NCBI GenBank assembly: GCA_021203515.1
Contig: JAJQAY010000008.1
Location: forward strand, 1-35,684
Direction of reading: 5' to 3'
DNA length: 35,684 bases
Source of the DNA: Bacteroides sp.
GTDB taxonomy: Bacteria; Bacteroidota; Bacteroidia; Bacteroidales; Bacteroidaceae
Shown here piece after piece: positions 1 through 9,277 of the stretch; position 1 is the stretch's first letter, and every line of letters starts with the position of its first letter. Position numbers and translations under genes: made by a program. The notes below the pieces were generated by a model. That model was not told the DNA's origin. It saw nothing but the letters and a program-made list of their open reading frames with translations, and searched no databases.

Positions 1-861
1 TTAGACAAATATTGTCTTTACGGTACACACAAGATTAAAACAGACAATTCCGTAAAAGATTATAGAGCATCTAGTGAATTAATACATTTATTTGATAAAA
101 ATAGTTTTAGATATTTAGCAAGCACTGCTCCGTTAGGACAAGGGCCGGGGGAGATAACAGTCATTGGACATATAGGGATTGATGAACTTAGGCATAAATT
201 TTATGTATCAGATCATGGAGAACAAAAGATTTTCAGTTATGATTTAGGCAGTGTATTATCCGAACCGTTTTATGTGCCTCATGTTAAGGCAGAATTGAAT
301 AAAGCATTGTTTCCGGATAGGTATTATTATATTAATGATACCTTGTCCATTGGTGTAATCATAGAACCTACTAGCGCATCAACTTTTAATCAGTTTACGG
401 CTAAGTGGAATATGAATACGGGAGAAATAAAGCCAATGAAATATAACCATCCCGATATTGAAAAGAAGCGCATTTCTGTCGCTGTTTCCGTAGAACATGG
501 AATTTATGTTGAATGTAATTCCAGATATGATTTGATGAGCATCTTTAATTTTAATGGGGATTTGAAATATAATATTTACGGGCCGAATTGGGGCAAAAGA
601 GGAGATCGGAAGCATCATTATGGCGCGGCCTTGTTTTGGAAAGATAAAATTTTGGCTTTATATTCTGGCGGAGATTATCAAGGAAAGGACTATAATCCAA
701 CCCGCTTTCATATCTTTAATCTTAATGGCGATTATGTTAAGACTGTAGATGTAGGCTATAAGATATTAGGCTTTTGCTATGATGCAGATAATAATAGACT
801 TGTGTTTTGCTTTGATGACGAGATACAATTTGGCTATTTGCCGTTAGAAGGATTAATATAG
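1..861 (+). CDS. Six-bladed beta-propeller (TolB-like, BF3164-type) lipoprotein, 5' truncated
   Basis: The reading frame is open from the first base, so the N-terminus and any lipobox lie outside the window; about 286 residues remain. It carries the GQGPGEI loop typical of Bacteroides six-bladed-propeller lipoproteins, followed by regularly spaced aromatic and Asp-rich blade strands (YYINDTLSIG, YGPNWGKRGDRK). It is a close tandem paralogue of the next gene, sharing YYINDTLS, KWNM.TGE, YGPNW and GGD in the same order. Family members are surface or periplasmic lipoproteins of unknown ligand. It is the first of three such genes in a row, 57 bp from the next with no terminator between. The internal ATG at 274 is not the true start, because homology runs well upstream of it. 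Confidence 0.8.
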   Translation, partial: LDKYCLYGTHKIKTDNSVKDYRASSELIHLFDKNSFRYLASTAPLGQGPGEITVIGHIGIDELRHKFYVSDHGEQKIFSYDLGSVLSEPFYVPHVKAELNKALFPDRYYYINDTLSIGVIIEPTSASTFNQFTAKWNMNTGEIKPMKYNHPDIEKKRISVAVSVEHGIYVECNSRYDLMSIFNFNGDLKYNIYGPNWGKRGDRKHHYGAALFWKDKILALYSGGDYQGKDYNPTRFHIFNLNGDYVKTVDVGYKILGFCYDADNNRLVFCFDDEIQFGYLPLEGLI

Positions 862-918
862 AATATACTAGTGAAAATGTTTTGCGATTTCAGAGGAATG
901 AATTAATACGTTGAGTTT

Positions 919-1920
919 ATGAAGGCATTGTTATATCTTTTAATGTTTTTGTTGTGTAGTGCATGTTCCTCAAAAGGAAAAAATGAAAAATGGCACAAGC
1001 AGAGGTCGAATATCGTTAATGTAAAAGACGATGTGAAAGAAATAGATATGGAAGATGTCCTGATAGGTGCTGTGGCAAAGCCATATATATGTGGCAAATA
1101 TCTGGTTATCGTCGATTGCAAATCAGTAGATAAACTTATACATGTATTTGATAAACAAACGTTTAAATACATATTAAGTTTGGGAGATATGGGGCAGGGT
1201 CCCAAGGAAATAACTGTTATCGGATCGATTGCGTGGAATGAGAAGGAGCATGATTTATATGTGACTGACAACGCACAACATCAAATTCTTAGGTATAATC
1301 TGGATAGCCTTTTAAATGACCCTCTATATGTTCCAACTGTCAAATTGAAATTTGGAAATGCTGCTTTTCCTGATAATTATTATTATATCAATGATACACT
1401 GTCGTATGGTTCGTTCATACAAGTTACTTCTTCTTCCTCTTTTGAGCAAACCAGTGGAAAATGGAATATGATGACAGGAGAGGCTAAATTGATAGACTAT
1501 GTTCATCCTGCAGATAAAAAGAAACGAATTGCCTTTGCTGTCTCACCCAAATATAATACATTAGTAGAGTGTAACCGGCGATATGATTTGATAAGTTTGT
1601 ACAATCTGGTGGGAGAATTGCAATGTAATGTTTATGGTCCCAATTGGGATAAGAATGGTGATAGAAAGGAGCATTTTGGTGATGCTGCTATCTGTGATGA
1701 CAAGATTGTTGCTTCATATGTGGGAGGAGATTGGAACCATAATGATGGGGCGAAGGTGCTTCATGTGTTTAATCTTGCGGGAGATTATTTGAAGACATTA
1801 GATGTAGGACGCGAAATTAATCGTTTATGTTATGATGAGGAGAATAAGCGAATTATTATGAATTTGGATAGCGAATATCAATTTGCTTATATCGAAATGG
1901 AAAAATACATCAATAATTAG
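919..1920 (+). CDS. Six-bladed beta-propeller (TolB-like, BF3164-type) lipoprotein
   Basis: The 333-residue product begins MKALLYLLMFLLCSAC, a lipoprotein signal with Cys16 as the lipidated residue, which fixes the start at 919. The body has the family loop GQGPKEI near residue 92 and a blade pattern nearly identical in order to the preceding partial gene, which implies a recent tandem duplication. Such lipoproteins sit in the cell envelope; their ligands are unknown. The gap to the next propeller gene is 79 bp, without a visible terminator, so the three are likely co-transcribed. No lesions seen. The family call is firm; the function is open. Confidence 0.82.
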   Translation: MKALLYLLMFLLCSACSSKGKNEKWHKQRSNIVNVKDDVKEIDMEDVLIGAVAKPYICGKYLVIVDCKSVDKLIHVFDKQTFKYILSLGDMGQGPKEITVIGSIAWNEKEHDLYVTDNAQHQILRYNLDSLLNDPLYVPTVKLKFGNAAFPDNYYYINDTLSYGSFIQVTSSSSFEQTSGKWNMMTGEAKLIDYVHPADKKKRIAFAVSPKYNTLVECNRRYDLISLYNLVGELQCNVYGPNWDKNGDRKEHFGDAAICDDKIVASYVGGDWNHNDGAKVLHVFNLAGDYLKTLDVGREINRLCYDEENKRIIMNLDSEYQFAYIEMEKYINN

Positions 1921-1999
1921 GAACGGGAATATATGATGGTTTATATAAGATGATTAGAAACAGTTGTATGATATGAAAGTAAAGTGATAATCAGAAGAA

Positions 2000-3022
2000 A
2001 TGAAGAACGCTTTTTTAATATTATTAGTTGTGATTTCTTGCCTGGCATGTACAACAAGCACTGGCGAAACAGAACAGGTATCGGCTTTCCCGGTGACGGG
2101 ATATTTGAAGGCTACGGTACGGGCAATACCCGTTCCGGTACTGTTGCCGAGATATATGGGGCTTTTGGATGATTATCTCTTTATATATAAAGAAAAGGAG
2201 GAAAAACTATTCGCATTTTTTAATTTGAATGATGGTAGTTATATTGGTGATGTTGGAATGAGAGGACAAGGGCCTAACGAGTTTATTATGCTGGATACAA
2301 GGAGTTTTAATAGTATCGGAGGAAACCGCTTTACGGTTTTTGAAGCTGGGAGCAATCTGCTCAAGACAGTTGGCTTTGACGGTACAAAATTATCCGTTTA
2401 TGATGCAAAAGCCATTTTTGAGCAGGGCATTTCCAACAATGGTTTTTATTGCTTGGCGGATAGTATGTATCTGACATTAGGTCGTCTGGAAGGAAATACT
2501 GAATTCTGCTTACTGGATGGAAAGACCGGCAAGCTAACGGAGATTGGAGAATATCCGTCTTGGATAAAGCAAGAAGAGGTAATAAATAATCCGCCTTTGT
2601 TTGTGCCGTATATAAAAACCTGCGCAGTTCATCCCGATGGGAGAAAAGTTACCGCGTTTTATTCTCGCTTTAAGCATCTAAGAATATATGATGATAAAAT
2701 GAATATGTTACATGATGTTGAAGTGCAAATAGCACCTTGCTCTGTCGACTTTCAAAAGCCGGTACAAGAACAGACTGTATATTATACCGGTGCTCCCTGT
2801 GTCACACCGGAATATATTTATGTACTATGTGAGAACTCTAATACCGGTGTCGGACAATATGAATTGCAGGTTTTGGATTGGCAGGCTTCTCCTATAGCTT
2901 GTTTTCAGTTCGATAGGAAATTATCGATGATAGCCGTTAGTTCCCGGTATAATAGAATTTACGCTGTTGACAGTGGGATTGATGATGAGTTGTATATTTA
3001 TGATTTACCTTCATTCAATTAA
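2000..3022 (+). CDS. Six-bladed beta-propeller lipoprotein, divergent third paralogue
   Basis: The 340-residue product starts MKNAFLILLVVISCLAC, a lipoprotein signal with Cys17. The loop GQGPNEF near residue 90 and the recurring short beta strands ending in Tyr/Asp place it in the same six-bladed-propeller group as the two genes upstream. It is clearly more divergent and closer to the RGQGPNEF type (DUF5128-like). The stop is only 10 bp before the next gene, so translation is probably coupled. The overlapping ORF from 1984 in another frame is a shadow. Role unknown; by position it may sense or bind something linked to the efflux genes downstream. Confidence 0.8.
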   Translation: MKNAFLILLVVISCLACTTSTGETEQVSAFPVTGYLKATVRAIPVPVLLPRYMGLLDDYLFIYKEKEEKLFAFFNLNDGSYIGDVGMRGQGPNEFIMLDTRSFNSIGGNRFTVFEAGSNLLKTVGFDGTKLSVYDAKAIFEQGISNNGFYCLADSMYLTLGRLEGNTEFCLLDGKTGKLTEIGEYPSWIKQEEVINNPPLFVPYIKTCAVHPDGRKVTAFYSRFKHLRIYDDKMNMLHDVEVQIAPCSVDFQKPVQEQTVYYTGAPCVTPEYIYVLCENSNTGVGQYELQVLDWQASPIACFQFDRKLSMIAVSSRYNRIYAVDSGIDDELYIYDLPSFN

Positions 3023-3032
3023 TTTATAGGAA

Positions 3033-3594
3033 ATGAAAAAGTATTTGTCTTTATTGGTATTACTTTGGGTCTCGATTTCTGTGGAGGCGGTAAATGATGA
3101 TTGGAGAGTGATAAAGAATGAGCTTTATTCTTTGGAACTTCCTTCCGGTTGGATACCGCAGCAGGGTATGCCGGGCAACGGTTGTGCTCCCGGGACACGT
3201 AAGGTAAAACCATATATTATCTATTACTTTGCTTGGCACAGTCCTATAAAGGACAAAAACGACTTTCCGCATTGCGTTGGCATTGATATTCAGACATACG
3301 AGAAGCTTGATGCGTCAACGGTTTCTTTAGATGAAGCAAAAAAATAACGATACCTCCTTCGGAACAAATAGGAGAAATTCTACTTTCATCCGCAAGTGAG
3401 TTCCGTTGTACCACAACGAAAAAAGTAAAGAGATGGATGGCGGTATTGTTGAATATCGGAATTTTTATTTGTTGAAAAAGAAAGGAAACAGAGTGCATTG
3501 TGTAAAATTAGACCTAAGAGAAGAATTTTATGCAAAATCATCCGATATAAAGGAGTTGATAATGCATATATTGAATTCTTTTTCCGTAATTTGA
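3033..3594 (+). pseudogene. Small secreted protein of unknown function, two frameshifts
   Basis: The start gives MKKYLSLLVLLWVSISVEA, a cleavable signal peptide, then a soluble domain with YSLELPSGWIPQ. The frame breaks at an A7 run (3338-3344). It resumes one base back as ITIPPSEQIGEILLSSASEF, then breaks again at an A6 run (3419-3424) and finishes as EYRNFYLLKKKG...ILNSFSVI, ending at 3594. Restoring one A in each run gives a continuous protein of about 187 residues. The ELPSGW start of the domain recalls small PsbP- or DUF1795-like secreted domains, but I do not recognise the family. It lies 10 bp after the third propeller gene and 35 bp before the efflux adaptor, so it probably belongs to the same operon. 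Confidence 0.55.
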
Positions 3595-3629
3595 TGCATA
3601 ATTAGGAATATATACAATAGACGAAACTT

Positions 3630-4708
3630 ATGAAAATACACAAAGGGCGATATTTGCTTGGTTTAGCAATGGTTTTGTTGGCAGCTTGTTCGGGCAGTGG
3701 GAAGAGGAGACTGAGAAAGGAGTGGCTACTGTGTTGCCGGACGAAAAGAATGAAGTGACCGTACAAGTGCTGAAACGGCAGACGTTTGAACACGAGCTGG
3801 TGAGTAACGGTAAGGTCGTTGCCGGCGGACTGGCGGATTTACGTTTTGAGACGGGCGGAATTATTGCGCATATCTATGTGAAGAACGGCGAGAGGGTGCG
3901 CCAGGGACAGAAGTTGGCAGAACTGGATAAGTTTCGCTTGACGAATAAAACCATGCAGGCCAAGAACGCGCTGGACAAGGCGAAACTGGAGTTGCAGGAT
4001 GTACTGATAGGGCAAGGTTATCCGGCGGATGATACCACCAAAGTTCCTACCGACATCATGCAACTGGCACGGGTGAAGAGTGGATATGACCAAAGCCTTT
4101 CCCAATATGAACTGGCAAGATATGAGGAAGAACATGCCACGCTGACAGCTCTCTTCGACGGCATTGTTGCCAATCTCTTTTCTAAACTTTATAATATGGC
4201 GAATACATCGGACGTATTCTGCACGATTGTCGGCACACAAAGTATGGAAGCTGATTTTACGGTGCTGGAAAGTGAATTGCCTTTGATAAAAAATGGCGAT
4301 AAAGTGATTATCACTCCTTATTCGGATGTTTCTGCCAAGTATGAAGGACGAATTGTACAGATTAATCCGCTGGTGGACGATAAGGGGATGGTGAGGGTGA
4401 AAGCTGTGGCCGACGGTAAGGGAAAACTGTTCAGCGGCATGAATATCCGTGTAAATGTGTATCGTTCGCTTGATGGACAGTTGGTGATACCGAAGAGTTC
4501 GGTCGTCTTGCGTTCGGGCAGGCAGGTGGTTTTTACCTTGAAGAAGGGGAAAGCTAAATGGAACTACGTGAAAACCGGATTGGAGAATGCCGGAGACTAT
4601 GCCTTGATAGAAGGTGTGGAAGATAAACTGGAAGAAGGGGATACGATTATTGTGACGGGAAATGTGAATTTGGCACATGAGGCACCGGTGGTGGTAATTA
4701 AAAATTAA
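3630..4708 (+). pseudogene. RND efflux periplasmic adaptor (HlyD/MFP) lipoprotein, N-terminal frameshift
   Basis: ATG 3630 gives the lipoprotein signal MKIHKGRYLLGLAMVLLAAC (Cys20). The frame then breaks at GGG 3699-3701 and continues one base back through the whole adaptor body, so one G appears to be missing. Restored length is about 359 residues. The order is the usual one: beta-barrel/lipoyl half (GGIIAHIYVKNGERVRQGQKLAEL), an alpha-hairpin around residues 100-160, second lipoyl half (ALFDGIVANLF), beta-barrel, then a membrane-proximal domain with LVIPKSSVVLR. It would bridge the inner-membrane RND pumps and the TolC-like channel encoded directly downstream. The downstream frame could only start from a TTG inside the signal, giving a protein without its anchor. 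Confidence 0.85.
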
Positions 4709-4728
4709 AAACTAAAAATTAGGGGCAG

Positions 4729-7700
4729 ATGGTAAAGTTCCTGATACAGCGTCCGATAGCCGTACTTATGGCATTTACGGCTTGTTTTATTGTTGGGCTG
4801 GTGACGTATTCACGTTGCCCGTTTCGCTGCTGCCCGATATTGCCATACCGGAAATTACGGTGCAGGTATCCGTACAGAATACATCGGCGCGTGAGTTGGA
4901 GAATACGGTGGTGAAGCCGCTGCGGCAGCAATTAATTCAGGTGGCGAAACTGAAGGATATGAGCAGCGAAACCCGTGACGGAACAGGAATTATCCGCCTG
5001 AACTTTGATTACGGCACGAATACCGACCTTGCCTTTATAGAGGTGAACGAGAAGATTGATGCCGCCATGAACTATCTGCCCAAAGACGTGGATCGTCCTA
5101 AAGTGGTGAAGGCGAGCGCTACGGATATTCCGGTGTTCTATCTGAATTTGACCTTGAAGAATGACAGTGCCTACGGGCAGGCGGACGGACAAGCGTTTCT
5201 CAATCTATGCGAATTTGCCGAGAGCGTTATAAAGAGGCGCATCGAACAGTTGCCCGAGGTAGCGATGGTGGATGTTACCGGTTTGCTGGAACGGCAGTTG
5301 CAGATAGTGCCCGACCCTGCCAAACTTGCCGTGTTGGGTCTGTCTATTGAAGATATAGAAACGGCATTGGCACAGAATAATGTGGAATCGGGCAGCATGA
5401 CTGTGCGCGATGGTTATTATGAATACAACATCAAGTTTTCTACACTGTTGCGGACGGAAGAGGATGTGGAGAATATCCTGTTGCGCAAAGAAGGGCGCAT
5501 TATCCGGTTGGGAGATTTCTGCCGGATAGCTATCGCACCGGTCAAGGAGAAGGGAATATCCGTGAGCAATGGCAAACGTGCGGTTACCCTTGCCGTCATC
5601 AAGCAAGCGGATGAGAATATGGATGCCATGAAGCAGGCCATTAATCGCACCATGGATTACTTTCAAAAGATTTATCCGGACGTTGAATTCGGCGTCAGCA
5701 GAAACCAGACGGAACTGCTGGATTATACGATTTCCAACCTGCAACAAAATCTTTCGTTGGGATTTCTGTTTATTTGCATCGTAGCAGTGTTGTTTCTGGG
5801 CGATGTGAAGTCTCCTTTTATCATCGGACTGAGCATGGTGGTTTCCATTGTCATCTGCTTCCTCTTCTTTTATTTGTTTAAAATGTCTCTTAATATCATC
5901 TCTTTGTCCGGCTTAATCCTGGCGGTGGGTATGATGATTGACAGCTCCATCATTGTGACGGAAAATATCTCCCAATACCGGGAACGGGGATACTCATTGA
6001 GACGGGCTTGCGTGGCGGGCGCCAGTGAGGTGGTAACTCCGATGCTCAGTTCGTCGCTGACCACTATCGCAGTATTTGTGCACTTAATCTTTATGAGCGG
6101 CATAGCCGGAGCGCTTTTCTATGACCAGGCATTTGCCGTGACGGTGGGATTGCTGATTTCATACTTCACCGGTATCATGTTGCTGCCGGTGCTTTATATG
6201 CTGGTATATCGCACGGGGATACGCGGAAAGTCGTGGTTCTCCCGTATCCGCATCAATAACCCGTTGAAGGAGCACACGTTGGACCGCTTCTATGATGCGG
6301 GTGTCGACTGGGTATTCTCTCATAAAACGGGCAATGCGCTGTTCTGCATAATCTCTGTTCCCTTGTGTGTCCTCATGTTTTATGTCATCGGCAAAGAGCG
6401 TATGCCGAAGATAGACCAGAATGAGTTGATAGCCCGGGTGGAGTGGAACGAGAATATCCATGTGGATGAGAACCGGCGGAGAGTGGATGCCTTATTCGAA
6501 GATTTGAAGGAATATACGGTAGAGCAGACCGCCTCCGTGGGGCAACAGGATTATTTGCTGAACAGGGAACAGGCGCTTTCCTCCTCGGAAGCCGAACTCT
6601 ATTTTAAGACGGAGAAGACATCGGCCATCACTCCGTTGAAAAAGAATGTGTATCAAAGGCTTCACGCCACCTATCCGCAGGCGTGCTTTTTTTTTTCCCC
6701 CCCCCCCCCCCGAAACGGTGTTCGAGAAGCTGTTTGTGACCGGAGAGGCAGATGTGGTGGCCGAACTTTATGCCCGTAATAAGGAGAAAGCTCCGGTAGC
6801 TGCCGATTTGCGTATGCTGGAGCAGCAGCTTGCCGAACGGACAGGCTTGCCTCCCACGGGGATTGCCTTTGAAAACCAACTGAATATCAGCATTCTTCAC
6901 GAGAAATTATTGCTCTACAACGTTTCGTATGATGAACTCTACCGGGTGCTGAAAACGTCGTTCAAGGAGAGCAGTGTGGCGATGCTCCACTCGTATCAGC
7001 AATACCTGCCTATCAGTATTGTAGGCGAAGAACAAACCGTAAACGATGTGTTGCAGCAAACCCTGATACAGACGCGGGCGGATGGAACGGGCAAGGTGGA
7101 ATATATCCCGCTGCGCGATTTGGTAAGGATTACCCCGGCCGAAGACTTGAAAACAATCACGGCAGGACGTAACGGAGAGTATATTCCTTTCCGCTTTTAT
7201 GGCGTGAAAGATGCTGCTGCGCTGATGGCGGAAGTGAAGCAGACGGCGGACGACACGGGCAACTGGGATACATTCTTCTCCGGCAGTTTCTTTTCGAACC
7301 GGAAGATGCTGGACGAACTGGTGGTGATACTGCTTATCTCTATCTTGCTGATGTACTTCATTCTGGCTGCCCAGTTCGAGAGCTTTGTGCAACCGCTGAT
7401 TGTGTTGCTGGAGATACCGATAGACGTGGCTTTCTCGTTAGTGCTGCTATGGATATGCGGGCATACGCTGAACTTGATGTCGGCTATCGGATTAATCGTG
7501 ACCTGCGGCATCATCATCAACGACTCCATCCTGAAGCTGGATGCCATCAATGAATTGAGGAAAGAGGGGATGCCTCTGCTCGAAGCTATCCATGAAGCCG
7601 GGCGCAGAAGGCTCCGTCCTATCATCATGACGTCGTTGACTACCATATTTGCCATGGTGCCTCTATTGTTCTCGTTCGATATGGGGTCGGAACTTCAGAA

Positions 7701-7803
7701 GCCGCTTTCCATTGCCATGATTGGGGCTATGACGATAGGAACACTGGTCAGCCTGTTCATCATTCCATTGATATATTGGTTTATTTACCGGAATAAAGCG
7801 TAA
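4729..7803 (+). pseudogene. RND efflux permease 1 (AcrB/CusA superfamily), two frameshifts
   Basis: The start MVKFLIQRPIAVLMAF is the classical RND N-terminus with TM1. The frame breaks near TT 4809-4810 (a T seems lost) and again at a T10C15 tract (6687-6711), after which FEKLFVTGEADVV continues in the third frame. Reconstructed length is about 1,024 residues, normal for the family. Two porter repeats and twelve TM segments can be followed. TM4 carries VGMMIDSSIIVTENI, with a single Asp near residue 404 where AcrB has two adjacent Asp. The C-terminal half carries GLIVTCGIIINDS. It is the inner-membrane pump of a tripartite efflux system. Its stop lies 4 bp before the TolC gene. Substrate cannot be told from sequence. 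Confidence 0.88.
6687..6711. repeat. T10C15 homopolymer tract inside RND permease 1
   Basis: Ten T followed by fifteen C sit inside the periplasmic porter domain coding region. The gene is in one frame before the tract and in another after it, so the tract as given shifts the frame by one base. A C15 run is far longer than any other run in this window (next C9 at 23029-23037). It could be a slipped-strand phase-variation switch or an assembly artefact. Confidence 0.9.
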
Positions 7804-7807
7804 CAAT

Positions 7808-9277
7808 ATGAAGAAACTGAGTTTTATAATCTTATGGAGCCTTTGGGGAATATCGGTTTTTGCCCAGCAACGGATTACTCTGGATTTGCAGCGCACCATC
7901 GCACTGGCAAACGACAGTTCGCTGGAGGCTTTCCGCACCAAGAATATGTATCTTTCGGGCTATTGGGAGTACCGCACTTACCAGGCAAACCGACTGCCAA
8001 GCCTGACCTTGAACATGACTCCGGCACAATATAACCGGGATATAACCAAGCGCTACGACTCGGGGCAGGACTTGGATATTTATCGCAACCAGCAGTCTTT
8101 CTATGTCTATGGCAACCTTGCCATCCGGCAGAATTTTGACCTGACGGGCGGTACGTTCTATCTGGATACGGAACTGGGGTATATGCGTAGTTTCGGCGGC
8201 AATACTTATACGCAGTTTACCAGTGTACCCGTGAGGTTGGGTTATTCACAGGGTCTTTTGGGGTATAATCCCTTTCGGTGGGAACGCAAGATTGAGCCGT
8301 TGAAATTTGAAAAAGTAAAGAAGGAGTATATCTACAATGCCGAACGGGTATCCGAACAGGCCACCACCTACTTCTTTGAGCTTGCCATGGCGCAGGCCGA
8401 ATATGATTTGGCCAAGGAAAATGTGGCATCTACCGATACACTTTACCGCATCGGCATGCAGCGGTTGAAGATTGCTTCCATCAGCCGTGCCGACCTGCTC
8501 ACGCTGAAACTGGACGTGGTGAATGCCCATAACACCTTGCAGAATGCGACCAGTTCGTTGAAGCGGGCCATGTTCTCGCTGGCCTCTTTCCTGAACATGG
8601 AGAAGAACACGGAGATAAGGCTGGAACTTCCGGGACGGCCGCAGACGTTGACCATTCCGGTAGATGAAGCGTTGATGGCGGCGCGTACCAATAATCCGGA
8701 CTTCCTGGATTTGCGTCAGGATGTGCTGGAAGCTGAGAGGAATGTGGATAAGACAAAAAAGGAGTCGCGTTTCAATGCCAGCGTCAATGCCAGTATCGGC
8801 TTCAACCAAGTGGCGGAAAAGTTGGGTGATGCCTACCGGAGTCCGATGCAGCAGGATATGGTTTCCGTCAGTGTCTCCATCCCGTTGGTGGACTGGGGAG
8901 TGCGGAAAGGAAAATATAACATGGCGCGCAATAACCTGAATGCGGTGAAAACCTCTTCCCGGCAGAGTGAAATCAGTATCGAAGAGGAGGTTATTATGAC
9001 GGTGGCGGACTTCAATGTGCAGCAAAATCTGGTGATAAGTGCCGAGGAAGCTCTCGACCTGTCCGTATTGGCATACAATGAAACCCGTCAGCGGTTTATT
9101 ATCGGGAAGGCGGATATAAGCAGTCTCACGCTTTCGTTGAATCGCCAGCAGGAAGCCCAGCGCAACTATATCTCTGCTTTGAAGAATTATTGGTTGAATT
9201 ATTATAAGATACGGAAATTGACGTTGCATGATTTTGCATCCGGTTTCTCGCTGTCCGAGAAGTTTGATTATGAATAA
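7808..9277 (+). CDS. TolC-family outer-membrane efflux protein
   Basis: The 489-residue product has a cleavable signal (MKKLSFIILWSLWGISVFAQ) and then the TolC pattern: ITLDLQRTIALANDSSLEAF, long alpha-helical hairpins with heptad-like Ala/Leu/Gln spacing, and a second repeat (RTNNPDFLDLRQDVLEAERN). It ends LTLSLNRQQEAQRNYISALKNYWLNYYKIRKLTL, the normal end of the second half. It forms the outer-membrane exit duct for the flanking RND pumps. It is intact. It starts 4 bp after RND1 and its stop overlaps the RND2 start by 8 bp, strong evidence for one operon. A 446-residue antisense ORF across it is a codon-bias shadow. Confidence 0.92.
   Translation: MKKLSFIILWSLWGISVFAQQRITLDLQRTIALANDSSLEAFRTKNMYLSGYWEYRTYQANRLPSLTLNMTPAQYNRDITKRYDSGQDLDIYRNQQSFYVYGNLAIRQNFDLTGGTFYLDTELGYMRSFGGNTYTQFTSVPVRLGYSQGLLGYNPFRWERKIEPLKFEKVKKEYIYNAERVSEQATTYFFELAMAQAEYDLAKENVASTDTLYRIGMQRLKIASISRADLLTLKLDVVNAHNTLQNATSSLKRAMFSLASFLNMEKNTEIRLELPGRPQTLTIPVDEALMAARTNNPDFLDLRQDVLEAERNVDKTKKESRFNASVNASIGFNQVAEKLGDAYRSPMQQDMVSVSVSIPLVDWGVRKGKYNMARNNLNAVKTSSRQSEISIEEEVIMTVADFNVQQNLVISAEEALDLSVLAYNETRQRFIIGKADISSLTLSLNRQQEAQRNYISALKNYWLNYYKIRKLTLHDFASGFSLSEKFDYE

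Noticed and set aside
3405..3594. Separate 62-residue gene after the small secreted protein
   Set aside because: It joins the upstream frames at two A-runs and reads as the C-terminus of the same protein.
3839..4678. 279-residue minus-strand ORF opposite the adaptor gene
   Set aside because: Shadow of the HlyD-like frame; no recognisable domain.
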